Source: an uncultured Lachnospiraceae bacterium
GTDB taxonomy: Bacteria; Bacillota; Clostridia; Lachnospirales; Lachnospiraceae
Assembly: GCA_947589095.1 (NCBI GenBank)
Contig: CANQBX010000037.1
Coordinates: forward strand, 1 to 37,370
Length of the DNA stretch: 37,370 bases
Direction of reading: 5' to 3'
The notes beneath the pieces were generated by a model that made no database searches, was not told the DNA's origin, and worked only from the letters and a program-made list of their open reading frames with translations. Every line of letters begins with the position of its first letter. Position 1 is the stretch's first letter. Below are positions 29,075 to 37,317 of this stretch, in pieces. The position numbers and the translations under genes are program-made.

Positions 29075-30201
29075 TGCTCATACGCGGCAAAGCCGCTGCT
29101 CCTTTCTTCTGTCCCGTCCGGATAGATCCAGAGGGCTTCCACGCCGTCCAGGCTTTCGATCAGCTCCAGCCCGTCGCCGATTTCCATATTAAATACCGCC
29201 GTAGACAGACCGTCCGCCAGACCGGAATCCTCACAGAGGATCGTGACCGACGCGTACCGATCCCATGGCATCAGAAGATCCGGGTGAATGATATGGTGAT
29301 ATCTGACGCCGCAGGCCTCGTAATACCGCTGATAGGTTCCGCTCGTTACCAGCGAGCAGTCCGCGATCCCCACCGTATGCAGATACGCCTCCCGGCTGTC
29401 CGTGTCCGGATTCTGTACGCCTACGGACCACGGTTCGCCGGGATCCGCCGCTCCGAACCGAAGGAACCCGCCCCCTGGGTCCGACGGCTTCCGGCCAACT
29501 GTTCGAACATTGCCGCCCACGTTCAGCATAAAGCATGTAAGTCCGTCTGCCTGCAGCTGACGGCACACCATTTCCGTGGCGTAACCCTTCGCCACAGCCC
29601 CCGCGTCGAGACGCATCTTAGGATCCGCCAGATAAACGGCGGACGCCTCCCGGTCGATCTTCAGATCCGCGATATCCGTGTGCGCGGCGGCTTCTTTGAG
29701 CAGTTCCATCGGCGGAACCTTCGCCTGCGCCGGATCGGCGAGCGCCGCTTCCCGGTAGTCATGCCATATAGACAGGACGCTTCCCATGGCGATATTGACG
29801 GCTCCGTCAGTCAATTTGCAGAGACCGGCCGCTTCTTCCAGGAGTCCGATCAGCCTTTCATCCACCTGTACCGGCGCAGCGCCGGCGTTGTCATTGACCG
29901 TTTTTATATTATTGATTCCCTCATAATCATTATAGATATCGCTGAGACGGTGATAAATAACCATCTCCTCGTGCATCTCCTCCGCGAAGCGGTTAAATTC
30001 CTCCTCATCGGACGCGTACGCAGTGAAGACCGTCACAGTATCAAACAGGTCGAAGTACTGGGCGCTGTACCGGTTAAGCCGCTGCCCGCCGCCGGCCCCG
30101 CACGCGGACAGGCATGCAGACAGAAGAATGCAAATGAGCAAAGCGAAACAAACGGCCGCGGCGTAATGCCGGACCGCCTTCAAACCAGTACCCGCATTCA
30201 T
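29071..30201 (-). CDS. apbE: ApbE-family FAD:protein FMN transferase (lipoprotein)
   Basis: 376 residues from ATG 30201. A signal peptide (AAAVCFALLICILLSAC) ends in a lipobox, so it is anchored outside the membrane. Family motifs are visible: LDAGAVAKGYA, MLNVGGNVRTVG and YHHIIHPDL. ApbE attaches FMN to threonines of partner proteins such as Rnf/Nqr subunits or extracellular reductases. The frame extends to 30372 without a stop, so a longer N terminus is possible, but it looks unlike a protein start and carries repeats. Confidence 0.85.
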   Translation of the reverse strand: MNAGTGLKAVRHYAAAVCFALLICILLSACLSACGAGGGQRLNRYSAQYFDLFDTVTVFTAYASDEEEFNRFAEEMHEEMVIYHRLSDIYNDYEGINNIKTVNDNAGAAPVQVDERLIGLLEEAAGLCKLTDGAVNIAMGSVLSIWHDYREAALADPAQAKVPPMELLKEAAAHTDIADLKIDREASAVYLADPKMRLDAGAVAKGYATEMVCRQLQADGLTCFMLNVGGNVRTVGRKPSDPGGGFLRFGAADPGEPWSVGVQNPDTDSREAYLHTVGIADCSLVTSGTYQRYYEACGVRYHHIIHPDLLMPWDRYASVTILCEDSGLADGLSTAVFNMEIGDGLELIESLDGVEALWIYPDGTEERSSGFAAYEQ

Positions 30202-30243
30202 GACCTTCGTACCCGCTGCGTCCAACTGCGTTGTATTTCCATG

Positions 30244-30272
30244 CAAGCAAGGCGCCAGTGACGCCTTGCTTG
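30244..30272 (-). repeat. 11-bp inverted repeat before apbE
   Basis: CAAGCAAGGCG/CGCCTTGCTTG with a 7-base loop, 43 bases upstream of the apbE ATG. There is no T tract. It could be a leader hairpin or an operator. Confidence 0.7.
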
Positions 30273-30377
30273 TATTCTCATCTGATTTTATCTTTCTCAC
30301 TGCCCGTAGATCCACCGCTCTGTCCTCTCGAAGCTCTTCCGCCCGCCCGGCCGGCTGCCGGCTGGCTTCCACCTTTC

Positions 30378-30452
30378 AGCATGTTCCCGGCTGCCAGCCC
30401 GATGTCACTTCTTAGCATGTTCCCGGCTGTCTTCCGCTCCCTTGCATGTTCC
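30378..30452. repeat. Direct repeats upstream of apbE
   Basis: AGCATGTTCCCGGCTG occurs at 30378-30393 and 30414-30429, with a partial GCATGTTCC at 30444-30452. The remaining 30,202-30,585 stretch holds the inverted repeat and an AT-rich promoter area but no convincing gene. Confidence 0.7.
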
Positions 30453-30585
30453 TGATCGTCCGGTCTCATTTCTCCGAAAACCCGGCAGAAATCAGTCTAT
30501 CACATCCCTCTATTCATTTCAACCGCTTCTTATATTTCAAACTTTCTTAATATTTCAGGAAATTATTAACATTTTCGAAACACCC

Positions 30586-30614
30586 TTGTATACAAACTTC
30601 ATCCGTGCTATAAT
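30586..30614 (+). promoter_or_regulatory. Sigma-A promoter of the PAP2 gene
   Basis: TTGTAT (30586-30591), 17-base spacer, TATAAT (30609-30614), 39 bases before the ATG at 30653. Confidence 0.75.
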
Positions 30615-30652
30615 GTGCGTTTAGAGATAAAACTTTGATGAAGGTGGGGGTC

Positions 30653-31309
30653 ATGAAAGAACTGATCAAAAAGTACAGGCATGCCTGGGTGGCCGTTTAT
30701 TTCCTGCTCTATGGTCCGTGGTTTATCTGGCTGGAACAGACGGTGACCCGGGATTTTCATGTGATACACACGGCGCTTGACGATATGATTCCGTTCTGCG
30801 AATATTTCATCGTGCCGTACCTGCTGTGGTTCGTGTATATGTTCGGAACCGTGTTCTATTTCTTCTTTAAGAATACGAGGGATTTCTACCGGGTGTGCAC
30901 TTACCTGTTTGTCGGAATGACGGTCTGCCTGATGATCTGCACCGTCTTCCACAACGGCACAGACATGCGGCCGGCGATCGATCCGGGTAAGAACGTGTTC
31001 ACCTGGCTGGTATCGGTGCTGCAGAAGGTTGATACCTCGACCAATATCTTCCCGAGCATCCATGTATTCGACTCTGTAGTCATGCATGTTGCCGTGATGA
31101 AGAGCGAGGACCTGAAGAAGCATCCGTATTTCCAGAAACTGTCGCTGGTACTCTGCATCCTGATCTGCGCTTCGACGGTATTCTTAAAGCAGCATTCCGT
31201 CGTAGACGTAATGGGCGCGCTGGTCCTGGCGTATCTCCTCTATCCGATGGCCTACGGTTCTTCCTACGCCGCCGAAGGCAGAAGATACCGCCGCAAAGCG
31301 CTTGGCTGA
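30653..31309 (+). CDS. PAP2-family membrane phosphatase-like protein
   Basis: 218 residues with about six hydrophobic helices. The PAP2 active-site layout is partly visible: FPSIHVFDSVV (motif 2-like, with the histidine) and STVFLKQHSVVDVMGAL (motif 3-like, with His and Asp). Such enzymes remove phosphate from lipids or transfer head groups, as in phosphatidylinositol-phosphate or inositol lipid synthesis. The start is the ATG behind AAGGTGGGGGTC; ATGs at 30635 and 30638 are alternatives. Confidence 0.8.
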   Translation: MKELIKKYRHAWVAVYFLLYGPWFIWLEQTVTRDFHVIHTALDDMIPFCEYFIVPYLLWFVYMFGTVFYFFFKNTRDFYRVCTYLFVGMTVCLMICTVFHNGTDMRPAIDPGKNVFTWLVSVLQKVDTSTNIFPSIHVFDSVVMHVAVMKSEDLKKHPYFQKLSLVLCILICASTVFLKQHSVVDVMGALVLAYLLYPMAYGSSYAAEGRRYRRKALG

Positions 31310-31362
31310 GGACAGACATGCGGAAAGCGCGGTCAGTGCATTTCCGCGTACTGATGCAAAGA

Positions 31363-31406
31363 AACCCCTTCCTTCGGTATTACAGCCGAAGAGAAGGGGT
31401 TTTTAT
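31363..31406. terminator. Terminator between PAP2 and galT
   Basis: AACCCCTTC/GAAGGGGTT with an inner TTCGG/CCGAA stem, followed on the plus strand by TTTTTATTATT. It probably serves the PAP2 gene and may also stop galT transcripts. Confidence 0.85.
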
Positions 31407-31426
31407 TATTAACAGAAGTTACCAAA

Positions 31427-31590
31427 TTATTTCGCACCGATCATTCTCTGCTGATTCAGGACATAACCGCTCCATTTTTCACTCAGTTCATAAGCTTCAT
31501 CCGCGGCATCAGCCAATCCGGCACACTCTTCTGCCGCTACCACGTCAGCAGCGCGTAAATCCCACCGATGTCAGGAACCGTTCGAACGCC
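31427..31590 (-). pseudogene. Orphan protein-like fragment downstream of galT
   Basis: In the frame next to galT, an open stretch of about 54 codons ends in TAA at 31427-31429. The final 26 residues before the stop include AYELSEKWSGYVLNQQRMIG, which looks like a real protein C terminus. There is no ATG; a GTG at DVVAAEECAG lacks a ribosome site. It may be the remnant of a lost gene or a frameshifted end. Low confidence. Confidence 0.3.
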
Positions 31591-33185
31591 TCCCTGCCCT
31601 CTTCGGTGCATTTATAGACGCCCGCGTCCTCCAGTACCTTCTCAAATACCAGGCCCACCTCGTTCTTCAGGATCTCCTGCACGTTCTCCGCCGTGATCTT
31701 CTCATACTTCGGCGCGAATTCCTTCACCCAGTCCGCATGCTTGGCAATGGTCTCCTCCGACGCCACATCCTTCCCGGCAACCAGATACTCACCCAGAAGC
31801 GCCAGCTCGTCCTTAAGCCTTGCCGGCAGCACCGCCAGACCCATAACTTCGATCAGGCCGATATTCTCCTTCTTGATGTGGTGCAGGTTCTGGTGCGGAT
31901 GGTAGACGCCCAGCGGGAACTCTTCCGTCGTGATATTGTTGCGCAGCACCAGATCCAGCTCGTATTTGCCTCCGGCCTTTCTGGCGATCGGCGTGATCGT
32001 GTTGTGAGGCTCCCCATCCGTCTCCGCGTAGACAAAGGCCGCCTCGTCCGTATAAGCCCGCCACGCCGCCAGGACCTCCGTCGCCAGCTCCACGAGCCGG
32101 TCCGAATCGCCGGCCCGCAGACGCAGCACCGACATGGGCCAGTAGACGATCCCGGCTTCCACATCCTCATAGCCCGCCTTCGCATACAGCCGCTCCATCG
32201 GTGCCTTCGCCATCGCAAACGTATAATGCCCGCCCTGGAAATGATCGTGGCTTAAAATGGAACCGCCCACGATGGGCAGATCCGCGTTGGAACCCAGGAA
32301 ATAGTGGGGGAACAGCTTCACAAAATCAAACAGCTTCTGGAACGCCGCCTTCTCGATCTTCATCGGCACATGACGGCCGTTAAAGACGATGCAGTGCTCA
32401 TTATAGTAGACATAGGGCGAATACTGGAAGCCCCATTGGCTGCCGTTGATCATAACCGGAATGATCCGGTGATTGTCGCGGGCCGGATGGTTGACGCGGC
32501 CGGCGTAGCCCACGTTCTCCATGCACAAAAGGCACTTGGGATAGCCGCTCTGCTTCGCCAGCTTGGCCGCGGCGATGGCCTTCGGATCCTTCTCCGGCTT
32601 GGACAGGTTCACCGTGATATCCAGATCGCCGTATTTGGTCTTCGTCACCCACTTCATATCCTTGCAGACGCGGTAGCGGCGGATGTAATCGGAATCCTGG
32701 CTCAGCTTGTAGAAATAATCCGTCGCCTCCTCCGCCGAATGGTCATACTTTTTCCAGAAGGTATCCACTACCTCATGGGGCATCGGCATCAGACAGTTCA
32801 TTAGTTTTGTATCAAATAAATCCCGGTAGGTAACGGTGTTCTCCTTTAATGCACCGGTCTCGGCGGCATAGTCCAGAAGTTCGGACAGTGTCGCCTCCAG
32901 ATCCGCATAGTAGGGATGTCCGGCTGCTCCGGCCGGATCCGCCGGCTTTGTCTCTGCCGCGCTGACGGCTCCAGCCGCGCTCCCAGTTTCTACTGTACCG
33001 CCCGCTTCGGCCATACTGCCGCCGCTGACTTCCGTTCCTCTGCCCGCTCCCGCCGGCGGTTCCTCATATTCATCCATCTGCATCTGCTCCAGTATCCGGT
33101 TCGTCGCATAGATGCGGTCCACCTCCTGAATCAGCCCCGCATCAATTCCATACTGTACCAGCTTCGCGATCGCTTCGTATACCAT
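31545..33185 (-). CDS. galT: UDP-glucose--hexose-1-phosphate uridylyltransferase, class II
   Basis: 546 residues from ATG 33185 (GAGGAGG, 7 bases). The catalytic HDHFQGGHYTF motif, DLFDTKLMNCLMP and GRVNHPARDNHR are typical of the Firmicute class II GalT, which exchanges UMP between UDP-glucose and galactose-1-phosphate in the Leloir pathway. An Ala/Gly-rich insert lies at about residues 43-88. No galK or galE is nearby in the window. Confidence 0.95.
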   Translation of the reverse strand: MVYEAIAKLVQYGIDAGLIQEVDRIYATNRILEQMQMDEYEEPPAGAGRGTEVSGGSMAEAGGTVETGSAAGAVSAAETKPADPAGAAGHPYYADLEATLSELLDYAAETGALKENTVTYRDLFDTKLMNCLMPMPHEVVDTFWKKYDHSAEEATDYFYKLSQDSDYIRRYRVCKDMKWVTKTKYGDLDITVNLSKPEKDPKAIAAAKLAKQSGYPKCLLCMENVGYAGRVNHPARDNHRIIPVMINGSQWGFQYSPYVYYNEHCIVFNGRHVPMKIEKAAFQKLFDFVKLFPHYFLGSNADLPIVGGSILSHDHFQGGHYTFAMAKAPMERLYAKAGYEDVEAGIVYWPMSVLRLRAGDSDRLVELATEVLAAWRAYTDEAAFVYAETDGEPHNTITPIARKAGGKYELDLVLRNNITTEEFPLGVYHPHQNLHHIKKENIGLIEVMGLAVLPARLKDELALLGEYLVAGKDVASEETIAKHADWVKEFAPKYEKITAENVQEILKNEVGLVFEKVLEDAGVYKCTEEGREAFERFLTSVGFTRC

Positions 33186-33363
33186 ACCTGTTCCTCCTCT
33201 TCCCGCCGGCATTGTCGGCATTATATCTGCATTTTCTATATATTACTGACAATTTACCATTACGTCTGTATTCCATCTTTGACGTACGATCTCTGTCGCT
33301 TCAGATCACAAATCCGCTGAAAAACCGTATCTCCGGCAAAATCATCCGCAGCGCCATACATTC

Positions 33364-33909
33364 TCACATATTCTTCCTTACATTTCCGGTCCCCCGCAGA
33401 AGACCCTGCACCGCCTTCCGGATCCGCGCCGTCACCAACCCGCCCAGAAGCCCGATCACCGCCCCGGCGATGCAGCCGGAGGCCATCAGAAACGGCAGAT
33501 AATAGAATACTCCCGCCGTCTGTGTCACCAGCGCCGCCACCGCCAGCTGTCCGATGTTATGGCCCACGCCGCCGATCACGCTGACGCCGGTCTGGTCAAA
33601 CCATCCCCGTTTCTTCACGAAGACCATCAGAAGAAGGCTCAACGCGCCGCCTGCCAGGCCATACATCATGCTGAACGTATTGCTGAATGTAAAGCCCACC
33701 AGCACGATCCGCAGAAGCGACACCGCCGCGGTTCCAGCCACGCCCACAGTGTAAAGCCCCACAACGGTCACCAGATTCGCCAGCCCCAGCTTGACGCCGG
33801 GGATCGGAACCGGCAGCGGCAGGATGGCTTCCAGATAACTCAGGATAAACGCCAGGCCGATCAGCATTCCGTAGACCGCCGTCTTCGCCGTAGCATTTCG
33901 CAGGTTCAT
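33364..33909 (-). CDS. Gx-transporter family membrane protein (heptaprenyl diphosphate synthase component I-like)
   Basis: 181 residues, almost all membrane helices. MLIGLAFILSYLEAILPLPV, PGVKLGLANLVTVVGLYTVG and GGVGHNIGQLAVAALV match the Gx transporter family, which is often encoded near apbE and resembles ECF-type substrate-binding components. The substrate is unknown. The ATG at 33909 is 6 bases after GGGAGG; an ATG 2 codons earlier is too close to it. Confidence 0.82.
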   Translation of the reverse strand: MNLRNATAKTAVYGMLIGLAFILSYLEAILPLPVPIPGVKLGLANLVTVVGLYTVGVAGTAAVSLLRIVLVGFTFSNTFSMMYGLAGGALSLLLMVFVKKRGWFDQTGVSVIGGVGHNIGQLAVAALVTQTAGVFYYLPFLMASGCIAGAVIGLLGGLVTARIRKAVQGLLRGTGNVRKNM

Positions 33910-34042
33910 CTCCATCCTCCCATCACGTGACTTTCTCATCCGCTTTCCCTATCTTACCACAATCCGGACCTTCGCGCAAGAAATCCACGCGGCTTTCAGA
34001 CATTTTGTTCCCGCCAGGATAACCAATGGAGAATAATCTTCA

Positions 34043-34071
34043 TTGACAAAAGGAAAAAATCGTTGTATGCT
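34043..34071 (+). promoter_or_regulatory. Promoter of the T-box/metG unit
   Basis: TTGACA (34043-34048), 17-base spacer, TATGCT (34066-34071). Confidence 0.82.
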
Positions 34072-34077
34072 TTACAA

Positions 34078-34376
34078 AAATATTGCGAAAGGCTATGAAG
34101 AGAAGAGTAAGCAGTTAGATATGTCACAGAGAGTCTGATCAGGTGAAAACAGACACAAAAGGAGCTGCTGAAAATGGTCTCAGAGCCTCGTACCGAAGCT
34201 GCTGCGCCAAGGCTACGACGGATGCACCCGTTACAGTGACAGACTATCGATGAATCATTTCTCATCCGTAGTTGATAAGGCTTATACCGTGAGGTATAGG
34301 TAAATTTAGGGTGGTAACACGAAGCGTCTGCTCTCGTCCCTGAAAAAGAAATTTTTCAGAGAGGAGGGCTTTTTTA
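34078..34376 (+). ncRNA. T-box riboswitch (methionine)
   Basis: A leader of about 300 bases before a methionyl-tRNA synthetase gene. The T-box core reads TAGGGTGGTAACACG (34307-34321). The likely specifier codon is ATG at 34174-34176 in GCTGAAAATGGTCTC. The terminator is CTGAAAAA/TTTTTCAG with flanking CTC/GAG pairs and a T tract at 34370-34375. Uncharged tRNA-Met should favour the antiterminator and raise expression. The stem I details are inferred from position. Confidence 0.85.
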
Positions 34377-34452
34377 TTGCAAAAAATGGAACGATTTATA
34401 AGGTCGTAAAAAGCTAAGTTATCACCATAAATGAAGAAATGAGGTATGTAAA

Positions 34453-36078
34453 ATGAGAACTATTTTAATTGGCGGCGCATGGCCGTATGCAAATGGTTCA
34501 TTGCATATAGGTCACATAGCCGCATTATTGCCCGGAGATGTACTGGCCAGGTACCACAGGGCTATTGGAGATCATGTATATTTCGTATCAGGAAGTGACT
34601 GTCATGGAACTCCGGTAGCGCTCCGGGCCAAACAGGAGAAGAAAAGTCCGCAGGAAATCAGTGATTTTTATCATGAAGAATTCGTAGATTGTTTTAACAG
34701 GCTGGGTTTTCGTTATGATGTATATACAAAGACATCTTCGGATGAGCATAAAGAATTCGTGAGGGAATTTCATAAAAAAATGTATGACAGCCGCTATGTC
34801 TACGAAAAAGAGGTTCCACAAACATATTGTAAAAATTGTAATCTCTTTTTGGCCGACCGCTTCGTGCTGGGGAAATGCCCCAAATGTGGAAAAGACACCA
34901 GAGGAGATCAATGTGATGCCTGTGGTACAATACTCGAACCGGAGGGTCTTGCAGAACCAATCTGTGCAGTATGCGGAAAGCCTATAAGCTTTAAAAATTC
35001 CAGGCATTTGTATCTCGCTGTTACAAAATTACAGGCCGAACTGCGGGCACTGGTCGACCATCACCCGGAATGGCGGAAAAACGCCATCGCCTTTACGACG
35101 AAATATATCGAGGATGGCTTAAGAGACCGTGCCCTGACAAGAGATTTGGAATGGGGAATAAAGGTTCCCAAAGAGGGTTACGAAAACAAAACCATATATA
35201 TATGGGCAGAAAATGTGTTGGGATATTTATCCGCGAGTAAAACAGCCGTCGAATTAAGAGGTGCTGATTTTCAGGAACTCTGGGGGAAAGAAGCGAAACA
35301 TTATTATGTGCATGGCAAAGATAACATTCCGTTTCACACCATTATTTTACCGTCGCTTTTGCTGGCGAATGGTGAAAACTGGCATTTGCCGGACCAGATT
35401 GTGTCAAGCGAATATCTGACCTTAGAAGGGAGGAAAATATCTACCAGTCAAAATTATGCGATCTGGGTGAAGGATCTGTTGGAACATTATGAAGCAGATT
35501 CCATTCGTTACTTTTTCCTGGCAAATGGGCCGGAAAAGAAGGATGCCGATTTTTCATGGAGAGAATATGTTCATAGTCATAATGGGGAATTGCTTGGGGC
35601 ATACGGAAATTTTGTGAATCGTTCGCTGACGTTTATCGTAAACTATTTTGACGGGATTGTACCGCAGGGAATCGATAATCCGTCAATAAACAAGCGGATA
35701 GAGGAATTGTTTGTTTCCGTTGGCAGGCAGATCGAGAACGGGGCTTTCAAGGATGCAATTTCGGAAATATTCAAGTTTATAAGAAGCGCAAATAAATTTT
35801 TTGATACCGAACAGCCCTGGATTACCAGAACCACTGATAAGAGGCTATGTGAAAATACACTTTATCAGTGTGTTCAGATCATTGCCAATCTGGCGGTCCT
35901 GCTATCTCCTTTTTTACCCTTTTCATCAGAGAAGGTGTGCAAATGGCTGGGAATCAATAATAAATGGGAAAAGCATTCTGTTTCAGCCGGGTACTTGCTT
36001 CCTGAAGTGGAGCTTTTGTTTCAAAGAATTGATAAAAAGGTTATAGAAACGGAAACGGAAAAGCTAAAGGCTCCGTAA
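34453..36078 (+). CDS. metG: Methionyl-tRNA synthetase (short, four-CxxC type)
   Basis: 541 residues. The HIGH motif is at 18-21 and the KMSKS loop appears as KISTS (GRKISTSQN). Four CxxC knuckles (CKNC, CPKC, CDAC, CAVC) indicate the two-zinc form. The C-terminal tRNA-binding (EMAP-like) domain of the common 650-residue Clostridia enzyme is absent. The gene is visibly more AT-rich than its neighbours. This fits the MetRS2 type, which some bacteria keep as an extra, inhibitor-tolerant copy and probably gained by transfer (inference). Confidence 0.93.
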   Translation: MRTILIGGAWPYANGSLHIGHIAALLPGDVLARYHRAIGDHVYFVSGSDCHGTPVALRAKQEKKSPQEISDFYHEEFVDCFNRLGFRYDVYTKTSSDEHKEFVREFHKKMYDSRYVYEKEVPQTYCKNCNLFLADRFVLGKCPKCGKDTRGDQCDACGTILEPEGLAEPICAVCGKPISFKNSRHLYLAVTKLQAELRALVDHHPEWRKNAIAFTTKYIEDGLRDRALTRDLEWGIKVPKEGYENKTIYIWAENVLGYLSASKTAVELRGADFQELWGKEAKHYYVHGKDNIPFHTIILPSLLLANGENWHLPDQIVSSEYLTLEGRKISTSQNYAIWVKDLLEHYEADSIRYFFLANGPEKKDADFSWREYVHSHNGELLGAYGNFVNRSLTFIVNYFDGIVPQGIDNPSINKRIEELFVSVGRQIENGAFKDAISEIFKFIRSANKFFDTEQPWITRTTDKRLCENTLYQCVQIIANLAVLLSPFLPFSSEKVCKWLGINNKWEKHSVSAGYLLPEVELLFQRIDKKVIETETEKLKAP

Positions 36079-36101
36079 CCCAAAAGGAGCGGCATTCCAT
36101 C

Positions 36102-36195
36102 GCCCCTCGGTCGAGCAGAGGGCTTCCCGGTTTTATTTGCCAGTCATAAGCAGAGGCGCCGCTTAATCATCTGTTTCTGATGATTTTGCGACGCC
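36102..36195 (+). other. Structured intergenic region after metG
   Basis: GCCCCTC/GAGGGC followed by TTTTATTT (36102-36138) is a weak terminator. A second hairpin, AATCATC/GATGATT with outer CGC/GCG and GGCG/CGCC pairs (36155-36195), has no T tract. I see no gene between 36,079 and 36,262. Confidence 0.4.
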
Positions 36196-36262
36196 CCCTG
36201 CAAAAAAATTCGTTCTTTTTATTCATGCGTTTATCCTGAGAAATGAACTGCTCCCGGCAGTC

Positions 36263-37159
36263 TTACGCTTTTTTAAGGAATCCCACCCCGAGAGGATAAG
36301 GCCCGGTGTGGACGGCGATCGTAGCGCCGATCTGATACATCTGGATCTGATCCACATCCAGGATCCCGCGGAATTTCTCTCGGATCCTCGCCAGAAATTC
36401 TTCCGCTTCCTGAATGTCATACCCATATCCCACGTCCACGATATAGTCGGCCATATTCTCTCCGGCGGCCTGCAGAGATTTCACATGATTGTCCAGAAGA
36501 TTCACCACGGCATCCAGCGATTTTCTGCGGCTCCTCGACAGCCCTGACGGGAAGATTTCGCCTTCTTTCAGCGTAATCAGCGGCCGGATCCCCAGCACGG
36601 AAGCCGCGAGTCCGGATAGCTTCCCGATCCGTCCGCCATGCTTTAAGTAGTCCACATTTCCCACCGTGAAAAAGATCCTGCCCGTCTCCCGGATGCTCAA
36701 GAGCCGCTGTACGGCCTCCTCATAAGGCACGCCCTGCTCCTGCAGCTTTACCGCCTCCAGCACATACATGCCCTGCAGAACCGTGTTGATCGTGGAATCG
36801 ATGACCTCGATCTTCGCGTCCGGATAGGTCTCCAACAGAATGCTTCTGGCATTCATCGCCGCTTGGTAAGAACCGCTGAACTTTACGGTGATGCAAATGC
36901 AGATAATCGGGATGCCCTGTTTCACATATTTTTCAAATGAAGCGATAAAATCCTCGATCGACGGAAGGGAGGATTTGGGAAATACGACATTCTCCTTCTC
37001 CACCATCTCATCATAGAACTTGCGTATGGGCATTTCCTCTATCTCTTTATAATAGGTTTTCTCGTCAAAAGAGACGTAGAACGGAACCACCTCTACTCCC
37101 TTATCCTTCGCCAGCTGCTCCGGCAGATCGCAGGACCCGTCGCTGATGATCTGATACAT
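36263..37159 (-). CDS. DegV-family fatty-acid-binding protein
   Basis: 298 residues from ATG 37159 (GGGAGGGG upstream); a longer frame to 37210 has no site. YQIISDGSCDLP opens the protein. FPKSSLPSIEDF, ITVKFSGSYQAA and YLKHGGRIGKLSG are the family's fatty-acid-binding segments. DegV (FakB) proteins carry fatty acids for phosphorylation by FakA, feeding phospholipid synthesis. Confidence 0.92.
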   Translation of the reverse strand: MYQIISDGSCDLPEQLAKDKGVEVVPFYVSFDEKTYYKEIEEMPIRKFYDEMVEKENVVFPKSSLPSIEDFIASFEKYVKQGIPIICICITVKFSGSYQAAMNARSILLETYPDAKIEVIDSTINTVLQGMYVLEAVKLQEQGVPYEEAVQRLLSIRETGRIFFTVGNVDYLKHGGRIGKLSGLAASVLGIRPLITLKEGEIFPSGLSRSRRKSLDAVVNLLDNHVKSLQAAGENMADYIVDVGYGYDIQEAEEFLARIREKFRGILDVDQIQMYQIGATIAVHTGPYPLGVGFLKKA

Positions 37160-37218
37160 AAATTCCCCTCCCGCTTTCTTGTGTGATAAACCCTGTTGTT
37201 TAGTTTTCAATATTTTGG

Positions 37219-37256
37219 TATATAGTTTATTTTACTATATATTGCGGAATTTGCAA
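37219..37256 (-). promoter_or_regulatory. Promoter with palindromic operator before degV
   Basis: TTGCAA (37251-37256), 16-base spacer, TAAAAT (37229-37234). The -10 lies inside a perfect dyad TATATAGT-N7-ACTATATA (37219-37241), which looks like an operator. Confidence 0.6.
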
Positions 37257-37317
37257 GCTGTTTTATCATCTTTCTTTTCCGGCCGGGTTATGATACAATT
37301 CTTTAGGAAAGTATCAG

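Noticed and set aside
29074-30261. Plus-strand open frame of 395 codons opposite apbE
   Set aside because: Arg/Gln/His-rich antisense shadow of a clearly recognised ApbE gene.
31693-32804. Several plus- and minus-strand frames within galT
   Set aside because: Shadows of the GalT frame; the catalytic HDHFQGGH motif fixes the real one.
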